From: RUG11198 sp036342255 | Lineage (GTDB): Bacteria > Bacillota_I > Bacilli_A > RF39 > UBA660 | Assembly (NCBI GenBank): GCA_036342255.1 | Contig: JAZAUS010000042.1 | Coordinates: forward strand, 1 to 6,045 | Direction of reading: 5' to 3' | DNA length: 6,045 nt | Shown: in pieces, positions 1 to 5,487 of the stretch | Layout of the letters: every line of letters starts with the position of its first letter | How positions within the stretch are numbered: position 1 is the first letter of the stretch | Made by a program: the position numbers and the translations under genes | Notes under the pieces: model-generated | The model's database searches: none | What the model was told of the DNA's origin: nothing | The model's input: only the letters and a program-made list of their open reading frames with translations

Positions 1-830
1 ATGGTATAGATTATAATATGAACCTATATAGAGGTTGTTCTCATGGGTGTATATATTGTGATAGTAGAAGTAATTGTTATCATATAGATAATTTTGATAT
101 TCCTGCATGTAAAGAAAATGCACTTGCAATATTAGAAAGTGAATTATCTAAAAAGAAAGAAAAAGGTGTTGTAGGTATTGGCTCAATGTCTGATACTTAT
201 AATCCACTTGAGAAACAATATGAGCAAACAAGAGGAGCATTGAAACTTATATCAAAATATAACTTTGGAGTTTCTATTGATACAAAGAGTGATTTGATTT
301 TAAGAGATTTAGATTTACTTAAAGAAATTAATTCAAAGAATAATGTAATTATTAAATTTACAATAACAACTCCTAATGATGAATTATCTAAAATAATAGA
401 ACCCCATGTATGTGTATCTTCTAAAAGATTTGAAGCAATAAAAGTATTATCTGATAATGGTATATTTGCAGGAATAATGATGAATCCAGTTCTACCATTT
501 ATTACTGATAATGAAGAAGATATTAAAAAATTAGTTAAAATGGCTTATGAAAGTGGAGCAAAGTTTATTCATACATATATGGGAATGACTTTAAGAGAAA
601 ATCAAAGAGATTATTATTTTGAAAAATTAGATAAACATTTTAAAGGTTTAAAAGAAAAATATATCAAATATTATGGCGAAAGATATAATTGTGCTGTTCC
701 AAACTATGAATCATTATATAAAGTGTTTACTAATGAATGTGATAAGTATGGAATACTTTATAATATGAGAGATATTATTAAAGCATATAAAAAAGAAATA
801 AAGGATAATGAACAAATATCATTATTCTAA
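1..830 (+). CDS. SPL-family radical SAM protein, 5'-truncated by window start
   Basis: This is a radical SAM iron-sulfur enzyme related to spore photoproduct lyase and the SplB/Rv2578c-like group. The cluster motif CxxxCxxC is seen in RGCSHGCIYCD, with cysteine codons at 36-38, 48-50 and 57-59. A further family-typical block, GIGSMSDTYNPLEKQYEQTRG, spans about 174-236. The frame is open from base 3 and reads GIDYN before the methionine at 18. Homologues carry roughly 20 residues ahead of this point, so that methionine is internal and the real start lies outside the window. About 275 residues are visible. The protein ends in EQISLF, which resembles a sliding-clamp-binding peptide. The substrate is unknown: the family name implies a DNA-repair-like radical reaction on a nucleic acid or other substrate in the cytoplasm, but sequence alone does not prove it. 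The next gene starts 50 nt downstream with no terminator between. Confidence 0.9.
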   Translation, partial: GIDYNMNLYRGCSHGCIYCDSRSNCYHIDNFDIPACKENALAILESELSKKKEKGVVGIGSMSDTYNPLEKQYEQTRGALKLISKYNFGVSIDTKSDLILRDLDLLKEINSKNNVIIKFTITTPNDELSKIIEPHVCVSSKRFEAIKVLSDNGIFAGIMMNPVLPFITDNEEDIKKLVKMAYESGAKFIHTYMGMTLRENQRDYYFEKLDKHFKGLKEKYIKYYGERYNCAVPNYESLYKVFTNECDKYGILYNMRDIIKAYKKEIKDNEQISLF

Positions 831-865
831 TTGGTAAAAAAATAATATAAAGATGTAATATTATC

Positions 866-876
866 AAGGAAGTGAT
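866..876 (+). promoter_or_regulatory. Shine-Dalgarno that fixes the GTG start at 881
   Basis: AAGGAAGTGAT differs by one base from the anti-16S complement AAGGAGGTGAT. It sits four bases before GTG at 881. The upstream in-frame GTG at 872 lies inside the SD itself, so 881 is the better start. Confidence 0.8.
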
Positions 877-880
877 CTTT

Positions 881-1678
881 GTGAATAAGAAATTTTTAAT
901 AGGAATTGGAATAATGTTTGTTGGCGTTTTATTTATTATAATAAAACTTGTAATTCCAAATGATAAGACAGATAATGTATCATTAGAAAATTATATAGAA
1001 CAAAATGAAAAATGCTCAAATGACATTAGTAAATATATTAAAGATAATATTGCATATCTTCATTGTATTGGAGATAAAGGGAATATAATAAAATATACAA
1101 AAAATAGAAATAAAATAAATAAAGAAGTATTAGAATTTGATTATAGTAATGCTTCAAACATTAGTCAGATCCATATAACAATTGATGGTGCTGATGCTGA
1201 CTACGTCTATTTAAAATCTGCTGTTAAAGTAAACGATTCCATTAAAGATGGGGAGTTTGTTAAATGTTCATTATCTACAAAAAAATGTGAATATTATAAT
1301 GGAAATCGTGTTAGTGATATTGAAGTTGAAAAAACTGAAAATCAAAATTTAAATAAGTTTAATATTTATTTAGAAAGAGATAGTAGAATTATATATTTAT
1401 CAAGTTTATTAGAAGAAGTTTATTTAAATAAAAACAAAAACAAAATTACATTAAAAGATTATATATCAAAGTCATATCAGACTCTTGATGATAGTATTAA
1501 TCATGTAACAGATTCTATGATTAAAACTGAAACATTAAGAGATGGGGGAACTATTATTTATAAAAATGAAATATTTGATATTACTTTAGTTAAATGTAAT
1601 ACAACAAAAGGTAATAAAGATATTTTTATAGGTGACTATAAAATGAAATTTGATGATGAATCTATGTGCAATAGATAA
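881..1678 (+). CDS. Hypothetical single-pass membrane-anchored protein with six cysteines
   Basis: I do not recognise a characterised family. The 265-residue product starts with a short basic stretch (MNKK) and one hydrophobic segment at about residues 5-25. It has no lipobox or evident signal-peptidase site, so it is most likely anchored with its remaining 240 residues outside the membrane. That part is rich in Lys, Asn, Asp and Ile. It contains six cysteines (about 45, 62, 129, 136, 239 and 263), an even number that could form disulfides (inference). A C-terminal block, CNTTKGNKDIFIGDYKM (about 239-255), with a last cysteine at 263, looks like the most structured part. The start codon is GTG, chosen by its SD. 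The gene follows the radical SAM gene after 50 nt without a terminator and ends at a strong terminator, so it is probably the last gene of that transcript. No enzymatic motif is visible. Confidence 0.75.
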   Translation: MNKKFLIGIGIMFVGVLFIIIKLVIPNDKTDNVSLENYIEQNEKCSNDISKYIKDNIAYLHCIGDKGNIIKYTKNRNKINKEVLEFDYSNASNISQIHITIDGADADYVYLKSAVKVNDSIKDGEFVKCSLSTKKCEYYNGNRVSDIEVEKTENQNLNKFNIYLERDSRIIYLSSLLEEVYLNKNKNKITLKDYISKSYQTLDDSINHVTDSMIKTETLRDGGTIIYKNEIFDITLVKCNTTKGNKDIFIGDYKMKFDDESMCNR

Positions 1679-1707
1679 TCGTACTATTAAGATATTCCCG
1701 TACATTT

Positions 1708-1739
1708 AAACTAGATGATTTTGTTATCATCTAGTTTTT
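1708..1739 (+). terminator. Rho-independent terminator after the membrane-anchored protein
   Basis: A perfect 12-bp stem (AAACTAGATGAT at 1708-1719 with ATCATCTAGTTT at 1726-1737) closes a 6-nt loop, TTTGTT, and runs into a T-tract (TTTTT at 1735-1739). It ends the transcript of the first two genes 29 nt after the stop codon. The same symmetry (12-6-12) also resembles a tyrosine recombinase core site, and the loop supplies the likely -35 of the next gene. Confidence 0.85.
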
Positions 1740-1748
1740 GTATATAAT
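1721..1748 (+). promoter_or_regulatory. Candidate sigma-A promoter of the recombinase gene
   Basis: TTGTTA (1721-1726), a 16-bp spacer and a perfect TATAAT (1743-1748) precede the recombinase start by 34 nt, giving an expected transcription start near 1755 and a leader of under 30 nt. The -35 lies in the terminator loop and first stem base, so promoter and terminator share DNA. In such AT-rich DNA the -10 alone would be weak evidence; the pairing at good spacing raises it. Confidence 0.55.
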
Positions 1749-1782
1749 AAAAATCATTCTTATTTGAAAGGGGAATGGTTTT

Positions 1783-2745
1783 ATGAATGAGAATATAATT
1801 AGAACTATAAGTTCAGAAATGAATAGATATTTGAATAATTATCAAATGTCTAAATTACAGGAAGTGTTATATAAGAAAGTTGAGGCTGAAAAGGAAGAAA
1901 TATCTAATGAAGAATATGTTAATAAGTTCATCAATTCTAAAAGATTAGAAGGATGTTCTGAATTAACTATTAAAAATTATAAAATACATATTTATAAGAT
2001 GTTATCCTATTTAGATAAAGATGTAAGAACTATTGAAACTGGCGATATTAGGGATTTTTTATCATATTACCAATCATATAATAATTGTAATAATTTAACT
2101 ATTGATGGAGTAAGAAGATCATTATCTAGTTTCTTTACTTTTCTTGAAGTAGAAGATTATATAGTTAAAAGTCCAATTAGAAGAATACATAAAATTAAAA
2201 CGGAATTCTTAATTAAAGAAACATATTCAGATGAATTAATGGAAAGATTAAGAAATAGTTGTAATAATATGAGAAATTTAGCTATTATAGATTTATTAGC
2301 TTCATCAGGTATAAGAATAAGTGAGCTTGTTAATCTTAATAGAGATGATATTAATTTTGAAAATAAATCATGTCTAGTATTTGGTAAAGGTAAGAAGATG
2401 CGAGAGGTTTATTTTGATGGTAAAGCCAAATTACATATGGAAGAATACTTAAATAATAGAAAAGATGATAATAAAGCATTATTTGTAAGTAATAATAAAC
2501 CTTATGATAGATTACAAAGTAGAGGCATAGAATTAATGCTACAAAAACTTGGAAAAGAACTAGGAGAAGAAAAAGTACATCCTCATAAATTTAGAAGGAC
2601 ACTTGCAACTAAGGCAATAGATAAAGGAATGCCAATAGAACAAGTACAGCATTTACTAGGACATACCAAAATAGATACAACCCTTCATTATGCATTTGTT
2701 AATCAAAATAATGTAAAAATATCTCATAGAAAATACATTTGCTAG
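1783..2745 (+). CDS. Tyrosine recombinase / integrase (XerC/D-like)
   Basis: This 320-residue site-specific DNA recombinase cuts and rejoins DNA through a covalent phosphotyrosine. Residues 1-40 are a helical, charged extension. Residues about 43-138 form the SAM-like core-binding domain (KRLEGCSELTIKNYK...). Residues about 145-315 form the catalytic domain. All six catalytic positions are present: R178 (GIRISEL), K202 (GKGKK), H268 and R271 (HPHKFRR), H294 (LLGH) and Y303 (TLHYAF). R-to-K and H-to-Y distances match E. coli XerD (24 and 9). The end, VNQNNVKISHRKYIC, is typical of a recombinase group common in gut Bacillota, members of which I recall beside phase-variable type I restriction loci. 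It is not assigned as the housekeeping XerC or XerD. The ATG at 1783 has AAAGGGG nine bases upstream. The gene stands alone, flanked by hairpins, and ends in TAG. Its target site is unknown; the adjacent inverted repeat is one candidate. Confidence 0.93.
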   Translation: MNENIIRTISSEMNRYLNNYQMSKLQEVLYKKVEAEKEEISNEEYVNKFINSKRLEGCSELTIKNYKIHIYKMLSYLDKDVRTIETGDIRDFLSYYQSYNNCNNLTIDGVRRSLSSFFTFLEVEDYIVKSPIRRIHKIKTEFLIKETYSDELMERLRNSCNNMRNLAIIDLLASSGIRISELVNLNRDDINFENKSCLVFGKGKKMREVYFDGKAKLHMEEYLNNRKDDNKALFVSNNKPYDRLQSRGIELMLQKLGKELGEEKVHPHKFRRTLATKAIDKGMPIEQVQHLLGHTKIDTTLHYAFVNQNNVKISHRKYIC

Positions 2746-2773
2746 TATACAAGATTGTTGTTAAGTGCAACTT

Positions 2774-2796
2774 CAGAGTGCAATTTTTGCACTTTG
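2774..2796 (+). terminator. Likely terminator or attenuator hairpin after the recombinase
   Basis: A 10-bp stem with one G-T pair (2774-2783 with 2787-2796) is built around AGTGCAA and TTGCACT with a TTT loop. The T-run after it is poor (TTGATTAAT), so termination may be inefficient. The right arm can pair instead with an earlier copy, AAGTGCAA at 2763-2770, for 8 perfect bp. It lies 28 nt beyond the recombinase stop. Confidence 0.5.
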
Positions 2797-2821
2797 ATTA
2801 ATAAAAACTATACATTATAAT
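2794..2821 (+). promoter_or_regulatory. Candidate upstream promoter (P1) of the fic gene
   Basis: TTGATT (2794-2799), a 16-bp spacer and TATAAT (2816-2821) form a plausible sigma-A promoter. Its start would fall near 2828, inside the direct repeats. It is weaker than the downstream candidate and could be a chance match in AT-rich DNA. Confidence 0.35.
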
Positions 2822-2851
2822 TAAGCAAGAATTAAGTAAGAATTAAGCAAG
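2819..2851. repeat. Three tandem 11-bp repeats, AATTAAGCAAG
   Basis: Three head-to-tail copies lie at 2819-2829, 2830-2840 and 2841-2851. Copies one and three are identical and the middle one has a single C-to-T change (AATTAAGTAAG). The 11-bp period is close to one DNA helical turn, so a protein bound to each copy would line up on one face. The array overlaps the -10 and start region of candidate promoter P1 and ends five bases before the -35 of P2, as an operator would. Alternatives are a recombinase arm-binding site or a simple slippage repeat. Confidence 0.8.
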
Positions 2852-2856
2852 ATATA

Positions 2857-2885
2857 TTGATATAATTTTATATATGTAGTATAAT
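2857..2885 (+). promoter_or_regulatory. Strong candidate sigma-A promoter (P2) of the fic gene
   Basis: TTGATA (2857-2862), an optimal 17-bp spacer and a perfect TATAAT (2880-2885) predict a start near 2892, about 20 nt before the ATG at 2914. That leaves a very short leader holding little beyond the SD. This is the best promoter match in the window. Confidence 0.7.
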
Positions 2886-2900
2886 AATTGCATAAGAATT

Positions 2901-2909
2901 AGAGGTGAT
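2901..2909 (+). promoter_or_regulatory. Shine-Dalgarno that fixes the fic start at 2914
   Basis: AGAGGTGAT lies four bases before ATG 2914. An in-frame GTG at 2905 sits inside this SD and has no ribosome site of its own, so it is rejected as the start. Confidence 0.8.
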
Positions 2910-2913
2910 TTTA

Positions 2914-3909
2914 ATGACTGATTATAAACCTCCATTTACTATTACAAATAAAATGTTAGATTATGTGTCTAGTATAATGGAGAAGATTGGCAAACTAGAT
3001 AATTATACAAATTTTAATAAAATGCCAGTGTTAAGGAGAAATAATAGAATTAGATCTATTCACTCATCATTAGCTATTGAAGCAAATTCTTTATCATTAG
3101 GACAAGTAAAAGATGTTATAGCTGGTAGAACTGTTATAGGGCCTCAAAAAGAAATCCAAGAAGTAAAAAATGCATATAATGCTTATGAAATGATAAACAA
3201 AGTTGATGTTTATTCTATAAAAGATTTAAAAAAAGTTCATGGCATTATGACATATTTAACTGTTGAAGAATCTGGTGAATTCAGAAAAGGTGACGAAGGA
3301 GTCTTCGATGAAAAAGGTAATTGTATTCATGTTTGCCCACCACCTGAACAAGTTGATGGATTAATGAAACAGTTATTTGAATGGATAAAAAAGAATAATG
3401 ATGAAATTCACCCATTAATTTTATCATCCATTTTTCATTATGAATTTGTATTTATTCATCCTTTTTCAGATGGAAATGGTAGAACAGTTAGATTATGGCA
3501 AAATATTTTATTATCTAAATGGAAGGATATATTTGAATACTTACCAATAGAATCACAAATACATAAATATCAGGATGATTACTATAAAGCTATCAATAAT
3601 TGCAATCACAATGTAGAGTCTACTGAATTTATTGAATTTATGTTGAATATGATCGACAAAGTATTAGATGAAGCAATTAGAACTAGTTCAGTTCCAATAA
3701 CTGAAACTGGAATAAATATTAACAAACTACTTAGTATTATGGAATACAATGTTCCGATGACCGCAAATGAAATAATGGATAAGTTGGGTATTAAATCAAA
3801 AGAAACATTAAGATCAACATACCTTGATCCAGCAATAAAAGAAGGAGTTGTTTCATTAACAATTCCAGATAAACCAACAAGTAAAAATCAAATGTATTAT
3901 AAAGTATAA
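2914..3909 (+). CDS. Fic-family protein (predicted AMP-transferase) with C-terminal winged helix
   Basis: Fic enzymes usually transfer AMP from ATP to a hydroxyl side chain of a target protein. The 331-residue product holds the complete active-site loop HPFSDGNGRTVR at 182-193: catalytic H182, metal-binding D186, and phosphate-binding N188, R190 and R193. An inhibitory-helix-like motif, HSSLAIEANSL, lies at 50-60 with E56 as the likely blocking glutamate, which makes this an N-terminally self-inhibited (class II) form. The family pattern [S/T]xxxE[G/N] has Ala57 instead of Gly or Asn. GEFRKGDEGV (121-130) belongs to the target-positioning flap region. Residues about 268-331 (LLSIMEYNVPMTANEIMDKL...) look like a winged-helix domain, as in many Fic proteins with DNA-binding tails. 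The start is ATG 2914 with SD AGAGGTGAT. The gene has its own promoter(s) and terminator, so it is monocistronic. Target and physiological role are unknown; no antitoxin gene is adjacent, in keeping with built-in inhibition. Confidence 0.93.
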   Translation: MTDYKPPFTITNKMLDYVSSIMEKIGKLDNYTNFNKMPVLRRNNRIRSIHSSLAIEANSLSLGQVKDVIAGRTVIGPQKEIQEVKNAYNAYEMINKVDVYSIKDLKKVHGIMTYLTVEESGEFRKGDEGVFDEKGNCIHVCPPPEQVDGLMKQLFEWIKKNNDEIHPLILSSIFHYEFVFIHPFSDGNGRTVRLWQNILLSKWKDIFEYLPIESQIHKYQDDYYKAINNCNHNVESTEFIEFMLNMIDKVLDEAIRTSSVPITETGININKLLSIMEYNVPMTANEIMDKLGIKSKETLRSTYLDPAIKEGVVSLTIPDKPTSKNQMYYKV

Positions 3910-3911
3910 TG

Positions 3912-3936
3912 ACAGAACACAAATGTGTTCTGTTTA
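3912..3936 (+). terminator. Rho-independent terminator after fic
   Basis: Perfect inverted arms, ACAGAACACA (3912-3921) and TGTGTTCTGT (3924-3933), begin two bases after the stop codon. A realistic structure has 9 bp with a 4-nt loop. The T-run after it is short (TTT then A), so efficiency may be moderate. Confidence 0.7.
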
Positions 3937-3982
3937 TAGTAATATTACGTTCATTAATAAATAAAAATATTCACTATTTTTA

Positions 3983-3991
3983 TGGTAAAAT
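3983..3991 (+). promoter_or_regulatory. Candidate extended -10 promoter of the XRE-CPBP-TraX unit
   Basis: TGG-TAAAAT is an extended -10 element (TGn plus a one-mismatch TATAAT). No good -35 is found at 16-18 bp upstream, which is common for extended -10 promoters. The predicted start near 3998 gives a leader of about 80 nt before ATG 4077. The leader holds only a weak possible pairing (CCATT 4013-4017 with AATGG 4035-4039). This is the only promoter I can propose for the three genes that follow. Confidence 0.45.
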
Positions 3992-4061
3992 AGATATAGA
4001 ATATCAACTCAACCATTGGTATGTGTAACTAATAAATGGCTTATTTTATAATTAAGTCATG

Positions 4062-4068
4062 AAAGGAG
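4062..4068 (+). promoter_or_regulatory. Shine-Dalgarno that fixes the XRE regulator start at 4077
   Basis: AAAGGAG ends eight bases before ATG 4077. The in-frame ATG at 4059 overlaps the region just before this SD and lacks its own. Starting at 4077 also gives MDLIKIGKFI, the usual N-terminus of this regulator family. Confidence 0.85.
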
Positions 4069-4076
4069 AAAAGTTC

Positions 4077-4700
4077 ATGGATTTAATTAAGATTGGAAAA
4101 TTTATTGCTAATTGTAGAAAAGAAAAAAATATAACTCAAGAACAATTAGCAGAAAAATTATTTATTACTGATCGAGCTGTATCAAAATGGGAAAGAGGCT
4201 TATCTTTACCAGATGCTGATAAGATGCTAGATTTGTGTAATATACTTGATATAAATGTCAATGAACTTTTAAATGGTGAAAGAATTGATATGAAGGATTA
4301 TGAAAAGAAAAATGAAGAATTATTAGTAGAACTTGCTAAACAAGATGAACTAAAAAACAAAAGATTAATTACAGATATGTGGGTATTAACTATAACAGTT
4401 TTTATATTTTATGTAGCTCTTGTGGTTATATCTTCTATATTATTAGAAGAAGGTCCAATATTAGCTACAATTATTTGTGCTTCAACAGCTATATTACTAA
4501 TTGTGTGTTTATATGGATTTAAACTTGAAGTAGATGCAGGATATTATGAGTGCAAACATTGTCATCATATATTTGAAGAAAAAAATTACTTTAAATTATT
4601 GATGGCTCCACATATGGGCACATCTAGATATCAAAAATGTCCTAAATGTGGTAAAAGAACAATGGCTAAAAAAGTAATGAATAAGGGAGAAAACAAATAA
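4077..4700 (+). CDS. Membrane-tethered XRE-family regulator with C-terminal zinc ribbon
   Basis: The 207-residue protein has three parts. Residues about 7-66 are an HTH_3/Cro-CI DNA-binding domain (IGKFIANCRKEKNITQEQLA, then recognition helix TDRAVSKWERG and LSLPD). A charged linker (about 70-98) leads to two membrane helices at about 101-123 and 127-148, separated by a very short loop (EEGP). The tail holds two CxxC pairs (C159/C162 and C188/C191), a zinc-ribbon pattern. With both ends on the same side of a two-helix hairpin, the HTH and the zinc ribbon should both be cytoplasmic, so the membrane segment tethers a transcription factor. The stop overlaps the start of the CPBP protease gene by one base (TAATG), so the two are translated together. 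Such a design suggests control by a membrane signal, possibly by the neighbouring protease (inference). Target genes are unknown; autoregulation of the unit is the simplest guess. Confidence 0.9.
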   Translation: MDLIKIGKFIANCRKEKNITQEQLAEKLFITDRAVSKWERGLSLPDADKMLDLCNILDINVNELLNGERIDMKDYEKKNEELLVELAKQDELKNKRLITDMWVLTITVFIFYVALVVISSILLEEGPILATIICASTAILLIVCLYGFKLEVDAGYYECKHCHHIFEEKNYFKLLMAPHMGTSRYQKCPKCGKRTMAKKVMNKGENK

Positions 4701-5458
4701 TGAAAACATATATAAAAGAAAATTGGAAATTCTTTATTTTTATGATTTTAATGTGTATTATTGGTGGGTATTTTACTACAATATATTCAATAAATTCATT
4801 AGATCAAAAAATAATTGATGATGCAATAAAACAAGCTGGTTCAAAAGAAGTAGTTATTATTGTATCAATTTTACAAATAGCATTGTATGCAGTTATATTA
4901 GGAGCAATTGGTTTAGTCTTATCGAATAAGATGGGATTGTGGAAAAAAATAGAAAAAAACAAAAATGCAATAATAGGAGTAATAATTATTTCTATTATTG
5001 GTGGTTTATTATTAAGTTTATTTGATAGATATGTGTTTGGAAGCTTTAGTGATTCTATATTACATAGTTATGATAGTAAACCATCTTTAGAATATATTAT
5101 TGCATCATTAACTTATGGAGCTGTATTTGAAGAAATATTATTAAGATTATTTTTTATGTCATTATTATCATGGATTATATCTAAAATATTTTATAGAAAA
5201 GAAAATAAAACACCAACAAAAGTATTTATCATCGCAAATGTAATATCTGCATTATTATTTGCCTTATTACATATACCTGCAACTATTCAAACTTTTGGAT
5301 ATATTGATGGATTACTATTATTTAGATGTTTATTGATGAATGGATTATTTGGTTTATCATTTGGATGGCTATATAGAAAATATGGAATAGGATATTCAAT
5401 GCTAGCACATTTTGGCTGTCATTTGATTTCTAAATTAATATGGATTTTATATATTTAA
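4700..5458 (+). CDS. CPBP-family intramembrane metalloprotease-like protein
   Basis: CPBP (CAAX protease and bacteriocin-processing, also called Abi) proteins are multipass membrane glutamic-type proteases related to Rce1. The 252-residue product has hydrophobic segments at about 11-31, 51-73, 88-107, 133-162, 174-192, 205-224 and 232-251. The three conserved motifs are present: EEILLR (E144, E145, R149), FALLH (F187, H191) and HFGCH (H237, H241). The third motif is HxxxH, where many members have Asn or Asp at the last position. The ATG shares its A with the stop of the XRE gene. SD AAGGGAG (4683-4689) lies inside the end of the XRE gene, so translational coupling is expected. Substrate unknown: family roles include bacteriocin self-immunity, peptide or prenyl-protein processing and signalling. 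The tight pairing makes the XRE membrane regulator a candidate substrate (inference). The TraX-family gene begins 29 nt downstream without a terminator. Confidence 0.88.
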   Translation: MKTYIKENWKFFIFMILMCIIGGYFTTIYSINSLDQKIIDDAIKQAGSKEVVIIVSILQIALYAVILGAIGLVLSNKMGLWKKIEKNKNAIIGVIIISIIGGLLLSLFDRYVFGSFSDSILHSYDSKPSLEYIIASLTYGAVFEEILLRLFFMSLLSWIISKIFYRKENKTPTKVFIIANVISALLFALLHIPATIQTFGYIDGLLLFRCLLMNGLFGLSFGWLYRKYGIGYSMLAHFGCHLISKLIWILYI

Positions 5459-5475
5459 AAAGATAATATAATTAT

Positions 5476-5484
5476 AAAGGTGAT
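5476..5484 (+). promoter_or_regulatory. Shine-Dalgarno of the TraX-family gene
   Basis: AAAGGTGAT lies three bases before ATG 5488 and supports this as a real start, although the reading frame runs off the window. Confidence 0.8.
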
Positions 5485-5487
5485 AAA

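Noticed and set aside
18..20. ATG as start of the radical SAM protein
   Set aside because: The frame is open upstream to the window edge and encodes GIDYN just before it. The cluster motif would be too close to the N-terminus for the family, and there is no SD.
831..861. Possible promoter TTGGTA / TAATAT before the membrane-anchored protein
   Set aside because: The spacer would be 19 bp and the transcript would start within the SD, so co-transcription with the radical SAM gene is more likely.
872..874. GTG as start of the membrane-anchored protein
   Set aside because: It lies inside the SD that serves GTG 881.
2819..2851. CRISPR-like array
   Set aside because: The units are 11 bp and directly abut with no spacers, and no cas gene is present.
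3939..3948. Perfect 10-bp palindrome GTAATATTAC as an operator for the XRE regulator
   Set aside because: It is almost all A/T, occurs once, and sits over 35 bp upstream of the candidate -10; in DNA of this composition such a palindrome is weak evidence.
4013..4039. Leader hairpin or riboswitch before the XRE regulator
   Set aside because: Only 5 bp can pair across a 17-nt loop; no known riboswitch pattern is visible.
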